Below are positions 51,468-60,207 of a stretch of 64,000 nt of DNA, one piece after another. Source of the DNA: Flagellimonas sp947499585 (lineage in GTDB: Bacteria > Bacteroidota > Bacteroidia > Flavobacteriales > Flavobacteriaceae); NCBI RefSeq assembly GCF_044596045.1, contig NZ_CP138995.1, forward strand, positions 2,728,001 to 2,792,000. The letters are read 5' to 3'. The notes beneath the pieces are model-generated. The model was not told where the DNA came from. It was given only the letters and a program-made list of their open reading frames with translations, and ran no database searches. The position numbers were made by a program, and so were the translations under genes. How positions within the stretch are numbered: the stretch's first letter is position 1; every line of letters begins with the position of its first letter.

Positions 51468-52532
51468 ATGAAAAAGCACAATTTTAGCGCAGGCCCTTGT
51501 ATTTTGCCACAAGAAGTAATGCAAAAAGCTTCCGAAGCAGTTGTTGAACTTGACGGCATTGGACTATCCCTTATAGAAATTTCTCACCGAAGCAAAGAGT
51601 TTGTTGCTATTATGGAGAAAGCACGTTCCCTAGCTCTGGAGCTTTTAGGTTTAGAGGGGAAAGGATATCAGGCGCTGTTTCTTCAAGGTGGTGCAAGCAC
51701 TCAGTTTTTAATGGCTGCATACAACTTGTTAGATAAAAAAGCAGGTTACATCAATACTGGCACATGGAGTTTAAAAGCCATCAAAGAAGCAAGATTGTTT
51801 GGAGAAATAGTAGAGGTTGCCTCTTCTCAAGACCAGAACTTCAATTATATTCCAAAAGGATATTCTATCCCTAATGATTTGGATTATTTGCACCTAACTT
51901 CCAACAATACCATTTTTGGAACACAAATAAAAAAATTCCCTAAAACTAATGTCCCTATAGTTTGTGACATGAGTTCGGATATTTTTTCTAGGCAGATGGA
52001 TTTTTCCATGTTCGATTTAATTTATGCAGGGGCACAGAAAAACATGGGACCGGCAGGCACAACATTAATAGTCGTTAAAGAAGGTATTTTGGGTAAGGTA
52101 TCACATAAAATCCCTTCAATGTTAGATTATGCAGTACATATAGGAAAAGACAGTATGTTTAACACTCCTCCTGTTTTTCCTGTTTATGTTTCTATGCTCA
52201 CCATGCAGTGGTTGAAAGATTTGGGTGGAATACCTGCTATAGAAGAAATTAATGAAAGAAAAGCAAATCTTATTTATTCTGAAGTAGAACTAAACCCCGT
52301 TTTCTCTGGATATGCGGCCAAGGAAGATCGCTCTATTATGAACGCTACTTTCAATATTACAGACGATACCCTTAGGGAAACCTTTGATGAAAAATGCAAG
52401 GAAGCAGGAATCAATGGAATTAAAGGTCATCGTTCCGTTGGCGGCTACCGTGCATCTATGTACAATGCCCTTCCTTTAGAAAGTGTAGGTGTTCTTGTGG
52501 ATATAATGAGCGAGTTAGAAAAGAAAGGATAG
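51468..52532 (+). CDS. serC: Phosphoserine aminotransferase
   Basis: A fold-type I PLP enzyme converting 3-phosphohydroxypyruvate to phosphoserine, also used in vitamin B6 synthesis. The 354 residues start MKKHNFSAGPCILP; the phosphate-binding LFLQGGASTQFLMAAYNLL and the PLP lysine in IYAGAQKNMGPAGTTLIVV (near residue 190) are present, as is the C-terminal GHRSVGGYRASMYNALPLESV. The ATG at 51468 is chosen over a TTG-frame extension because homologues start at KKHNFSAGP. serA follows after 4 bp. Confidence 0.97.
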   Translation: MKKHNFSAGPCILPQEVMQKASEAVVELDGIGLSLIEISHRSKEFVAIMEKARSLALELLGLEGKGYQALFLQGGASTQFLMAAYNLLDKKAGYINTGTWSLKAIKEARLFGEIVEVASSQDQNFNYIPKGYSIPNDLDYLHLTSNNTIFGTQIKKFPKTNVPIVCDMSSDIFSRQMDFSMFDLIYAGAQKNMGPAGTTLIVVKEGILGKVSHKIPSMLDYAVHIGKDSMFNTPPVFPVYVSMLTMQWLKDLGGIPAIEEINERKANLIYSEVELNPVFSGYAAKEDRSIMNATFNITDDTLRETFDEKCKEAGINGIKGHRSVGGYRASMYNALPLESVGVLVDIMSELEKKG

Positions 52533-52536
52533 GTAA

Positions 52537-53490
52537 ATGGGTAAAATTTTAGCAAACGACGGAATAGCTCAGACTGGGATTGACTTACTTGAAAAAGAAG
52601 GTTTTGATGTAATTACAACAACAGTTGCACAAGAGCAATTGGCAAATTTTATTAATGATAACGATATCAGTTGTCTATTGGTAAGAAGTGCTACAGAGGC
52701 AAGAAAATCATTGATTGATTCCTGCCCAAACCTTAAACTTATTGGTCGTGGTGGAGTTGGTATGGACAATATTGATGTTGACTACGCAAAATCAAAAGGA
52801 ATTCATATTATAAATACACCTGCGGCATCTTCAGAATCCGTTGCAGAATTGGTTTTTGCGCATCTATTCGGAGGAGTTCGGTTTTTGTATGACTCAAACC
52901 GGAATATGCCATTAGATGGAGACAGTAAATTCAAGCAGCTTAAGAAAAGCTACGCCGGTGGCACCGAGTTGCGAGGAAAAACCCTTGGCTTAATCGGGTT
53001 TGGAAGAATTGGTCAGGCTACAGCTAAAATGGCATTAGGCCTGGGAATGAAGGTATTGTTCCATGATAAATTTGTTCCTAAAGCTACTTTGGAAATTCCT
53101 TTTTTTGATGGACAATCCATAAAGTTTGAGCTAGAGAACAGCCCTATGGACATTTTACTTAAAAATTCAGATTTTATAAGTGTTCATGTTCCAGCACAGA
53201 AAACCTACGTACTTGGTGAAAAAGAATTTAAACTGATGAAACCCGGCGTTGGAGTAATCAATGCTTCCCGAGGAGGAGTTGTGGACGAAGTTGCATTGGT
53301 TGATGCTTTGGAGGCTGAAAAAATAGCCTTTGCAGGATTAGATGTCTTTGAATCTGAACCAAATCCAGAAATTCGGATATTAATGCACCCACAAATATCT
53401 CTGACTCCCCATATAGGTGCTGCTACCAAAGAGGCTCAACAGCGCATAGGTTCAGAATTGGCCATGCAAATTATCAAACTGCTTAAATAG
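52537..53490 (+). CDS. serA: D-3-phosphoglycerate dehydrogenase, short form
   Basis: A 317-residue D-2-hydroxyacid dehydrogenase that starts serine synthesis from 3-phosphoglycerate. The Rossmann motif LGLIGFGRIGQATAKMALGLG is followed by catalytic Arg (INASRGGVVDE), Glu (ESEPNPEI) and His (TPHIGAATKEA). There is no C-terminal ACT regulatory domain, so serine feedback through an ACT domain is unlikely. It is 4 bp after serC and shares the transcript with the acyl-CoA reductase. Confidence 0.93.
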   Translation: MGKILANDGIAQTGIDLLEKEGFDVITTTVAQEQLANFINDNDISCLLVRSATEARKSLIDSCPNLKLIGRGGVGMDNIDVDYAKSKGIHIINTPAASSESVAELVFAHLFGGVRFLYDSNRNMPLDGDSKFKQLKKSYAGGTELRGKTLGLIGFGRIGQATAKMALGLGMKVLFHDKFVPKATLEIPFFDGQSIKFELENSPMDILLKNSDFISVHVPAQKTYVLGEKEFKLMKPGVGVINASRGGVVDEVALVDALEAEKIAFAGLDVFESEPNPEIRILMHPQISLTPHIGAATKEAQQRIGSELAMQIIKLLK

Positions 53491-53558
53491 TTCATTTTTA
53501 TCTGTCTAGGCAAAAGGTTCTTTTTTGTACATTGTCACTCTAAACTAAACACTATAAA

Positions 53559-54200
53559 ATGTCAGGATTATTAGATTTATTAAATAGCCCAATGGGCAAA
53601 CAATTAATCAGCGGCGTTGCTGGTCAAACTGGACAACCAGAAAACAAAACAGCAGACGTTCTAAGTATGGCTATGCCCCTTTTAATGGGTGCCATGAAGA
53701 AAAATGCCTCTACTCCTGGAGGCGCGCAAGGCTTAATGAGTGCATTATCATCAAAACACGATGGCAGTATATTGGACAACCTTGGAGGTCTTTTTGGAGG
53801 CGGGGTTGATCAGGGAGTTATGGATGATGGCGCTGGGATATTAGGTCACGTGTTTGGGTCTAAACAACCACAAGTTGAAAATGCACTGAGCAGCAAATCA
53901 GGAATCGATGCTGGCTCAATTTCACAAATATTAAAAATTGCCGCACCAATTTTATTAGGTTACTTGGGCAAACAGACCAAACAGCAAAATGTTAGCAGTC
54001 CAGATGCTTTAAGTGGACTTTTAGGAGGCCTTATGGGAGGCGGCAATACTGCCAACAAACAACAATCGTTGATTGAAAGCTTTTTAGATTCTGATGGAGA
54101 TGGCAGCGTAATAGATGATTTAGCTGGAATGGTATTAAATAGTGGAGGCCAAAAAAAGAGTGGCCTTGGAGGTCTTTTAGGAGGTCTTTTTGGAAAATAA
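53559..54200 (+). CDS. DUF937 family glycine-rich protein
   Basis: A 213-residue protein of the DUF937 (YidB-like) type: LLDLLNSPMGKQLISGVAGQTGQPENKTADVLSMAMPLLMGAMKKNA with helical repeats, then glycine-rich linkers (LGGLFGGGVDQGVMDDGAG, LLGGLMGGGN) and a Ca-binding-like loop SDGDGSVIDDLAGMVL. It ends in GLGGLLGGLFGK. No signal peptide is seen. The family is uncharacterised. A strong terminator follows at 54225. Confidence 0.88.
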   Translation: MSGLLDLLNSPMGKQLISGVAGQTGQPENKTADVLSMAMPLLMGAMKKNASTPGGAQGLMSALSSKHDGSILDNLGGLFGGGVDQGVMDDGAGILGHVFGSKQPQVENALSSKSGIDAGSISQILKIAAPILLGYLGKQTKQQNVSSPDALSGLLGGLMGGGNTANKQQSLIESFLDSDGDGSVIDDLAGMVLNSGGQKKSGLGGLLGGLFGK

Positions 54201-54224
54201 ATACCCATCTTAACTTTATTTAAC

Positions 54225-54256
54225 AAAGCCATTTAGAAATCTAAATGGCTTTTTTT
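54225..54256 (+). terminator. Terminator of the DUF937 gene
   Basis: A perfect 12-bp stem, AAAGCCATTTAG / CTAAATGGCTTT with an AAAT loop, followed by a T-run. It may act in both directions because of the flanking AAA/TTT. Confidence 0.85.
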
Positions 54257-54269
54257 GTACTTTAATATT

Positions 54270-54728
54270 ATGAAAAAGAACGTTTTAAATAAGTTAATTG
54301 CATTAATCTTGGTTTTAGGATTGTTTGCATCCTGCACGGCAAAAAAAGAAGCACTTGATATTTCAACCAAAGAACAAGAAGTGTTCAATTCCAAAGTGGA
54401 AGAAAAAGTTGAGATAAAGAATGAAGAAACAGAGTACGAAATCATCATTATTGAACCTGGGTTTTATACATGGCTACAAAGTATAGCAAGACCTGAAGGT
54501 TATTACTCTCAACACTTTTTAGAAAACAGAAATAACCTAATGGTAATTAATTGGAACCAAAGGGTATTGCAGCCACAGCGCTTCAATCCAAATTTGTACG
54601 AACTTCAAATAGATTACAATCCCGGTATTGATTATGGATATGAGGTGAATTATAAATTGTATAACTATTTCATTTATTTTCAACGCAAATACAACCAACG
54701 TTTAGGTCCTTTCATTCCTAGAATTTAA
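54270..54728 (+). CDS. DUF6146 family lipoprotein
   Basis: A 152-residue lipoprotein with the signal LIALILVLGLFASC (Cys near residue 19). The mature protein has a basic/acidic linker and then the family core YEIIIIEPGFYTWLQSIARPEGYYSQHFLENRNNLMVINWNQRVLQPQRFNPNLYELQIDYNPGIDYGYEVNYKLYNYFIYFQRKYN. The core is conserved in Flavobacteria but has no known function. The ATG at 54270 is preferred over an upstream in-frame codon because it gives a clean signal peptide. It is 30 bp before a small membrane protein gene. Confidence 0.85.
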   Translation: MKKNVLNKLIALILVLGLFASCTAKKEALDISTKEQEVFNSKVEEKVEIKNEETEYEIIIIEPGFYTWLQSIARPEGYYSQHFLENRNNLMVINWNQRVLQPQRFNPNLYELQIDYNPGIDYGYEVNYKLYNYFIYFQRKYNQRLGPFIPRI

Positions 54729-54758
54729 AGTATTATTTTTGCCATCGAAATTCTGTCG

Positions 54759-55061
54759 ATGGAAAAATTAAAAAAACGTTGGGGAATAGAATCCAACTTC
54801 CAAATAGTAGTTATTTTTATTGTTTTTGGTGTTACTGGTAGTTGCGCTGCCAAACTTGCCGCCCCTGCCGCTGACTTAATTGGGCTGGACAAAGAACAGC
54901 TTTCTGGTTGGATTTATTGGCCTATTAGAATACTGTTGATTTTTCCCATTTATCAAGTTTTGCTGGTTTTCTTTGGATGGTTGTTTGGTCAGTTTCAGTT
55001 CTTCTGGAACTTCGAGAAGAAAATGTTGAAACGTATGGGATTAGGTTTTTTGTTTAATTAA
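54759..55061 (+). CDS. DUF6787 family small membrane protein
   Basis: A 100-residue protein with two hydrophobic segments (about 15-33 and 52-75) and the recognisable opening MEKLKKRWGI and end KMLKRMGLGFLF. Such proteins are sometimes named prolipoprotein diacylglyceryl transferase, which they are not, since the large Lgt domain is absent. It lies between the DUF6146 lipoprotein and the short exported protein of the metal-uptake cluster. The function is unknown. Confidence 0.82.
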   Translation: MEKLKKRWGIESNFQIVVIFIVFGVTGSCAAKLAAPAADLIGLDKEQLSGWIYWPIRILLIFPIYQVLLVFFGWLFGQFQFFWNFEKKMLKRMGLGFLFN

Positions 55062-55100
55062 TTATGTTTTCCTTAACACAACGGAAACCAACTAATTATA

Positions 55101-55108
55101 TAGATTTG
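55101..55108 (+). promoter_or_regulatory. -7 element for the metal-uptake cluster
   Basis: TAGATTTG at 55101-55108 fits TAnnTTTG and ends 7 bp before the ATG at 55116, so the transcript would start at or within a few bases of the start codon, implying a leaderless or nearly leaderless mRNA. Confidence 0.4.
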
Positions 55109-55115
55109 TTGCACA

Positions 55116-55418
55116 ATGAAGGATTTTAGAAAAATTCTTGGGCTTTTTATATTCGTTTCCTTGATGTTTGTCAAGGTGTCAGCACTTCACGTGTATTCAC
55201 ACCAAGACGGTAATCAAGAAAAAATTGAAAATTGCAAAATCTGTGATTTGGTAGTTGAAAACCAAGGCGTAGAGCTTAATCAAGTTGCAAATTCTGAAGC
55301 CTTTCATCCTACATTTCTTAACTTACAAGACAATAACTTTTACTACATAAGTCTTAACACTAAAAAAGACTTTTCTTATCACCTATTTTCTAGGCCTCCT
55401 CCTCATTACATTAGTTAA
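55116..55418 (+). CDS. Short exported His/Cys protein upstream of a TonB receptor
   Basis: A 100-residue exported protein: signal peptide (LGLFIFVSLMFVKVSA), then HVYSHQ (HxxxH-like), ENCKICDL (CxxC), and a C-terminal FSRPPPHY. This combination of His pair, CxxC and a terminal PPP segment resembles the small DUF2946-like proteins that sit beside metal-uptake genes, but no established name applies. It lies 65 bp before the TonB-dependent receptor. A role in sensing or chelating a transition metal is inference. Confidence 0.72.
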   Translation: MKDFRKILGLFIFVSLMFVKVSALHVYSHQDGNQEKIENCKICDLVVENQGVELNQVANSEAFHPTFLNLQDNNFYYISLNTKKDFSYHLFSRPPPHYIS

Positions 55419-55483
55419 TCGGCCAAAGCATTCCGTCTTTCTATAGCGGACTATCTATTTTTTACTAATTTATTTTGTTCAGA

Positions 55484-57883
55484 ATGAAAATATATATTTT
55501 CATTGCATTTTTACTTGTAATCCCTATATATGGGTTTTCCCAAGATTGTACCGACATCCTTACGGGTCAGGTTATGGATTATCACAACAAAACACCTCTA
55601 GAAAATGCAAGTATTCAAATATTAGGAAATCAAAAAATCGTAAAAACCGACAACAAGGGAAAATTTCAAATCCCAAGTCTTTGCCCAGGTCTTTACGAAT
55701 TGGAAATTTCGCATCCTGAGTGTACAACCACTTTTATTAAAGTGGAAGTAGATGGAATTACATGGATTGATATAAAGTTAGAGCATCACTTAGAGGAACT
55801 TGAAGAAGTAAAGGTGGTCGGTGATGCTGTTGCTGAAAAAACCAATTCCGCCCTAGAAGAATCATTAAAGCTTAAAACGTTGGAGCAATTCAGTTCTGGT
55901 AGTTTAGGAGATGCTTTAAAAGAGTTGGCGGGAGTTTCATCTTTAAATACTGGAGCCAATATTGTAAAACCTGCTATTCATGGTCTCAACGGCAGTAGGG
56001 TTTTAATACTGAACGATGGCGTGCGAATGCAAGATATGGAATGGGGAGATGAACATGCTCCCAACATAGATATCAATGCAGCAGGAACAATATCAGTAAT
56101 TAAAGGTGCTTCTGCACTGTTATACGGAGGCGATGCTATTGGTGGTGTTATAGTTATGGAACAGGCAAGGATTCCTGCTAAGGATACTTTGTATGGCAAA
56201 AGTATTGTAAACGGGGTTTCAAACGGTAGAGGCGGAAATATAACCACAGAGCTTATCAAAGCATTTGAGAGTGGATGGTATCTAAGAGGACAAGGATCAT
56301 ATAAACGATTGGGGGATCATGAAGCTCCAGATTATGTGCTCTCTAATACTGGAGTTCAAGAAATAGGAGCTTCTTTACAGTTTGGAAAACAGCTTTTTAC
56401 TTGGGGGTGGGATGCAAAATACTCTTATTATAATTCTGAAATTGCTGTACTTAGGGCCTCTCATATTGGCAACATTGATGATTTGATACGAGGTATCAAT
56501 AATGGTCAACCAGAGATAATCAGACCCTTTACCTATGACATTCAAAATCCTAGACAGGAAGTTACCCACCATTTGGGCAAGCTAAAATTCTACAAACGAT
56601 TTGAAGGTCTGGGCAAATGGAATGTTCAATATGACTATCAAAACAACAGGCGTTTCGAATTTGATGTGCGAAGAGGAGAACGTGATAACCAAGCATCTAT
56701 AGATTTAGAGTTGACCACTCATACCTTTTCAACTGATTTTAAATGGGATGCCAAAGAGCTGTACGAACTTCAGTTTGGTATTTTAGGGAGATTTCAAGAA
56801 AACTTTGCTAATCCTACCACAGGCGTAAGGAGATTGATACCTGATTATGAAAAGTATGATTTTGGAGCTTTTGTTACGGGAGAATATCGGTTAACCGATG
56901 AAATTCTTGTTGATGCAGGTTTTCGCTATGATTTTAACCGTATTGATGCAAAAAAGTTTTACCAAACGTCTAGATGGGAAGAACGTGGTTATGATCAAGA
57001 GTTTCAAGATTTGATAATTAATGATCTGGGAACACAATTGCTTACCAATCCAATATTTGATTATCATAATTTCTCTACAACATTTGGTGCTCAGTACGCT
57101 GAAAACAGTGGTTCTGTAATAAGAATTAATTATGCTCTTTCGCAAAGGGCTCCTAATCCTTCAGAACTGTTCAGTGATGGTTTGCATCATTCCGCAGCAC
57201 GTATAGAGTTGGGTGATCTTCGTATTAAAAGTGAAACTTCCCATAAAATCTCAGCATCATATCAGCAAGATTTTAATAACTGGGGATTTACACTAGAGCC
57301 CTATGCTAATTTCATTCAAGATTTTATTCTTTTGGAGCCAACGAGTGTAGAGTTTACCATTAGAGGTGCCTTTCCCGTTTGGGAGTATCGACAGACAAAT
57401 GCAAGGTTATTGGGAGTTGATACTGCTGCCTATATTGATTGGACGGGTAATTGGAGAACGGACCATCAATTTTCCTTGGTTAAAGGAACAGATACTGAAA
57501 ACAACAGCGCATTGATCAATATACCTGCTGCAAATTTTAGAAACAAACTGACTTTTGTAAAGCCAGAATGGAACAATTTTGAATTTAGTTTGGAAAGTCA
57601 GTATGTATTTGAACAAAACGAGCACCCAGATAACATTACCGCATTCTCACCTGAGCAGCAACAAGAAGTAGTATTGGAAATAAACACACCACCAGAAGCA
57701 TATCATCTGTTGGGTGTTAGTTCAAAAATGGAGTTTCCGTTTAAAAACAATTTAAAACTTACAACCAGTCTTACGGTCAGTAACCTTTTAGATACAAATT
57801 ATAGAGATTACCTAAATCGGCAACGTTTTTTTGCAGATGATTTGGGTAGAAATATCATTTTACAATTAAAACTCAATTATTAA
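55484..57883 (+). CDS. TonB-dependent receptor
   Basis: A 799-residue outer-membrane receptor. A signal peptide (IYIFIAFLLVIPIYGFSQ) is followed by a carboxypeptidase-like regulatory domain (TGQVMDYHNKTPLENASIQILGNQKIVKTDNKGKFQIP), the plug (SLGDALKELAGVSSLNTGANIVKPAIHGLNGSRVLILNDGVRMQDMEWGDEHAP) and a beta-barrel with Phe-terminated strands ending ...RNIILQLKLNY. The plug's GDEHAP motif is close to zinc/copper receptors of the ZnuD type. Genes for a small exported His/Cys protein upstream and a lipoprotein downstream fit a metal-uptake locus. No SusD partner is present, which argues against a polysaccharide system. Confidence 0.93.
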   Translation: MKIYIFIAFLLVIPIYGFSQDCTDILTGQVMDYHNKTPLENASIQILGNQKIVKTDNKGKFQIPSLCPGLYELEISHPECTTTFIKVEVDGITWIDIKLEHHLEELEEVKVVGDAVAEKTNSALEESLKLKTLEQFSSGSLGDALKELAGVSSLNTGANIVKPAIHGLNGSRVLILNDGVRMQDMEWGDEHAPNIDINAAGTISVIKGASALLYGGDAIGGVIVMEQARIPAKDTLYGKSIVNGVSNGRGGNITTELIKAFESGWYLRGQGSYKRLGDHEAPDYVLSNTGVQEIGASLQFGKQLFTWGWDAKYSYYNSEIAVLRASHIGNIDDLIRGINNGQPEIIRPFTYDIQNPRQEVTHHLGKLKFYKRFEGLGKWNVQYDYQNNRRFEFDVRRGERDNQASIDLELTTHTFSTDFKWDAKELYELQFGILGRFQENFANPTTGVRRLIPDYEKYDFGAFVTGEYRLTDEILVDAGFRYDFNRIDAKKFYQTSRWEERGYDQEFQDLIINDLGTQLLTNPIFDYHNFSTTFGAQYAENSGSVIRINYALSQRAPNPSELFSDGLHHSAARIELGDLRIKSETSHKISASYQQDFNNWGFTLEPYANFIQDFILLEPTSVEFTIRGAFPVWEYRQTNARLLGVDTAAYIDWTGNWRTDHQFSLVKGTDTENNSALINIPAANFRNKLTFVKPEWNNFEFSLESQYVFEQNEHPDNITAFSPEQQQEVVLEINTPPEAYHLLGVSSKMEFPFKNNLKLTTSLTVSNLLDTNYRDYLNRQRFFADDLGRNIILQLKLNY

Positions 57884-57904
57884 ATAAAATTTAAATTAAA
57901 GACT

Positions 57905-58498
57905 ATGAAAACAACTAAATTCTTATCACTTGCGCTCTTAACCGGAACTTTATTAGTAGGCTGTTCAAGTGATGACAATGACCCAGAGGTAATAAATCCA
58001 GAGGAAACCATTACTACAATGAACGTTACTTTAACTCCTCAAGGAGGTGGCACGGCCATTACTTTACAATCTCAGGATTTGGATGGCGATGGACCCAATC
58101 CACCCATGATATCCATATCTGGTAGCTTGGCTGAAAATACTGTTTATGACGGAACGGTTGAGTTACTGAATGAAACAGAGACACCCGCTGAAAGCATTAA
58201 TGAGGAAATTGAAGGAGAAGCGGCTGAACATCAGTTTTTCTTTATTCCAAATAATACTCTAAACGCAACTATCGCTTATGACGATGACGAATCTGATTAT
58301 GTTTCTGCTGAGACAGGTGTAAATTTCACTTCAACAAATCCTGTAGGTATTTCGTTTACTGTTACTACTACTGATGCAAGTACAGGAACTTTGGCAATTA
58401 CATTAAGACATGAGCCTAAAAAACCTAATGATGGGACTTTGGCAGATGCAGGAGGAGAAACTGATATTACACAAGCTTTTACCCTTGTTATAGAATAA
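57905..58498 (+). CDS. Lipoprotein downstream of the TonB receptor
   Basis: A 197-residue lipoprotein (signal ALLTGTLLVGC, Cys near residue 20). The mature part is acidic and beta-rich, with a DLDGDGPN loop, HQFFFIPNN and RHEPKKPNDGTLADAGGETDITQAF. The DGTLADAGGETDI ending recurs in lipoproteins next to similar receptors in Flavobacteria, some named 'type 1 periplasmic binding fold', a name I cannot support. It starts 21 bp after the receptor. Together they form a receptor/surface-lipoprotein pair; the HQF and RHE sites could bind metal. Confidence 0.78.
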   Translation: MKTTKFLSLALLTGTLLVGCSSDDNDPEVINPEETITTMNVTLTPQGGGTAITLQSQDLDGDGPNPPMISISGSLAENTVYDGTVELLNETETPAESINEEIEGEAAEHQFFFIPNNTLNATIAYDDDESDYVSAETGVNFTSTNPVGISFTVTTTDASTGTLAITLRHEPKKPNDGTLADAGGETDITQAFTLVIE

Positions 58499-58527
58499 TT
58501 TAAAAGTACAGTTACGTTTGTTAGTTT

Positions 58528-58565
58528 AAATCGGGAGATGACTTTGTTCAACTCTCGATTTTTTT
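58528..58565 (+). terminator. Terminator of the metal-uptake cluster
   Basis: A stem AAATCGGGAG / CTCTCGATTT with one G-T pair and a 14-base loop ends in seven T. It overlaps the 3' end of the convergent membrane-protein gene. Confidence 0.75.
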
Positions 58566-58844
58566 ATCTTTTTTTGAAGAAAAAACATAGGTATACAACC
58601 ACATTATTGTAAAACTGGGTATTATATCCAATCCGGGTATCAATTCTTCAACAAAAGTGACCAAACCGGCAGCTTGACCAATTTTACCTTTGTACAATCT
58701 AGTCATGAGCCAACCCGCAATTGGTGCCCAAATAACATCTGAGAACTCCCCTATTCCAGGTATGACAAATGATAACATTCCAATACCATCAAACAATAAT
58801 CCCAAAAATAGGTTGCGATACTTTAGGTCTTTCTCTTCTGCCAT
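58548..58844 (-). CDS. Small membrane protein
   Basis: A 98-residue protein with two hydrophobic segments (about 12-45 and 57-82), glycine/proline-rich, and charged ends (MAEEKDLKYR, SSKKDKKIES). It has the look of a small holin-like or membrane-tether protein. The stretch DGIGMLSFVIPGIGEFSDVIWAPIAGW is distinctive, but I recognise no characterised family. It is on the folE/msrA strand, 40 bp after folE. Confidence 0.72.
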   Translation of the reverse strand: MAEEKDLKYRNLFLGLLFDGIGMLSFVIPGIGEFSDVIWAPIAGWLMTRLYKGKIGQAAGLVTFVEELIPGLDIIPSFTIMWLYTYVFSSKKDKKIES

Positions 58845-58884
58845 AGATGAAAAATACCAAATAGGAATGAATTGGAAAAATTAA

Positions 58885-59484
58885 CTATGATAAATCCGAA
58901 CTGATAAGTTTAAGGAACTCATTTCGTGTCTCTATTTTTTCAAACTGCCCTCTAAATCCAGATGTTGTTGTCACGGAATTCTGTTTTTGTACGCCTCTCA
59001 TCATCATACACATGTGAGATGCTTCAATAACCACGGCAACTCCCTTTGGCTTTAATGTGTTATTTAGACATTCCAAAATATCATGTGTCAATCGTTCCTG
59101 CACTTGTAACCTACGAGCAAAAACATCCACAATACGGGGTATTTTGCTTAAACCTACAATATGTCCGTTGGGGATATATGCTATATGAGCCTTGCCAAAG
59201 AAAGGAAGCATATGGTGCTCGCATAAAGAGTACACTTCAATATCCTTGATAATGACCATATCATCATAGTCTTCCTTGAACATGGCCCCCCGTAAAATTT
59301 CAGCTGGATCTTGTTTGTAGCCTTGTGTCAAAAATAACATTGCTTTTGCAGCCCGTTCTGGAGTTTTCACTAATCCTTCACGTTGTACATCCTCTCCTAT
59401 CTCATCTATAATTTTTGAAAAGCGTTCTTTTACTTCATTAGTAACACTAATGTTGTATTCTTCCATGCTTTGATATGGTGCCAT
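58885..59484 (-). CDS. folE: GTP cyclohydrolase I
   Basis: Converts GTP to 7,8-dihydroneopterin triphosphate for folate (or queuosine) synthesis. Its zinc ligands are Cys and His in EVYSLCEHHMLPFFGKAHIAYIPNGHIVGLSK and the Cys in EASHMCMMMRGVQKQNS. The conserved VQERLTHDI and TPERAAKAM are also present. At 199 residues from the first ATG (or 193 from the ATG at 59466) it is a normal type IA length. It is 3 bp after msrA, one transcription unit. Confidence 0.97.
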   Translation of the reverse strand: MAPYQSMEEYNISVTNEVKERFSKIIDEIGEDVQREGLVKTPERAAKAMLFLTQGYKQDPAEILRGAMFKEDYDDMVIIKDIEVYSLCEHHMLPFFGKAHIAYIPNGHIVGLSKIPRIVDVFARRLQVQERLTHDILECLNNTLKPKGVAVVIEASHMCMMMRGVQKQNSVTTTSGFRGQFEKIETRNEFLKLISSDLS

Positions 59485-59487
59485 AAG

Positions 59488-60048
59488 TTATTTAACTGTA
59501 TTTAGCTTGTTTGAAAAATGCTTGTTTAGCTTTTTAATTTTTGGATCTATGATGAACTGACAATAGGGTTGATTAGAATTGTCGTTATAATAATTGTGGT
59601 GTTCTTGCTCCGCAATGTAAAATGGTTTTACTTCAGAAATAGCAGTAACTATAGGTGATTCAAACACCTTTTCATTCTCCAAAAGAGCAATAAATTCCTC
59701 TGCTAATTCTTTTTGTTCTGGATTGGTATAGAAAATTTCACTTCTATACTGAGAACCAACATCGTTACCTTGTCTATTCAATGTTGTAGGATCATGAGTA
59801 GCAAAGAAAACTTCCAATAATTCGGTAAAAGAAACTTCAGCTGGATTAAATGTAATTTTTATACCCTCAGCATGCCCAGTTCTTCCGGTACAAATTTCTC
59901 GATATGCTGGATTTTTGATTTCTCCTCCCGTATATCCCGAAACTACCTCTTGAACGCCATTAAGCCTTTGAAAAACAGCTTCTGTACACCAAAAACAACC
60001 GCCAGCAAATATGGCGGTTTCTAAAGAATTATTATTCTGTTTATTCAT
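59488..60048 (-). CDS. msrA: Peptide-methionine (S)-S-oxide reductase
   Basis: Reduces methionine-S-sulfoxide in proteins. The active-site signature TAIFAGGCFWCTEAVFQRL, with the catalytic Cys in GCFW, and the conserved YTGGEIKNPAYREICTGRTGHAEGIKI and QYRSEIFY are present. The 186 residues match cytoplasmic MsrA without an MsrB fusion. A promoter with both boxes lies 18-48 bp upstream. The pairing with folE is a local operon without an obvious functional link. Confidence 0.97.
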   Translation of the reverse strand: MNKQNNNSLETAIFAGGCFWCTEAVFQRLNGVQEVVSGYTGGEIKNPAYREICTGRTGHAEGIKITFNPAEVSFTELLEVFFATHDPTTLNRQGNDVGSQYRSEIFYTNPEQKELAEEFIALLENEKVFESPIVTAISEVKPFYIAEQEHHNYYNDNSNQPYCQFIIDPKIKKLNKHFSNKLNTVK

Positions 60049-60065
60049 TCTTTTGTAAAGTTAAA

Positions 60066-60096
60066 CAAAGTTAGTGATTCCACAATTTGAAACCAA
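60066..60096 (-). promoter_or_regulatory. msrA-folE promoter
   Basis: On the minus strand TTG (60096-60094) is separated by 20 bases from TAACTTTG (60073-60066). Both match the consensus; the leader would be about 11 nt. Confidence 0.55.
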
Positions 60097-60207
60097 TTAT
60101 AAAATTTTGATAAGTAGTCGTTACAAGATGCTAAAACTTTATTTGAAACTTACGATTTTTGTTCACTCAACTGTAATCATTACTTTCACCCCAATAAGCG
60201 GTTTTAC

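Noticed and set aside
54759..55061. Reading the small DUF6787-like gene as prolipoprotein diacylglyceryl transferase
   Set aside because: Only 100 residues with two helices; Lgt is a seven-helix protein of over 250 residues with an HGGL motif that is absent.
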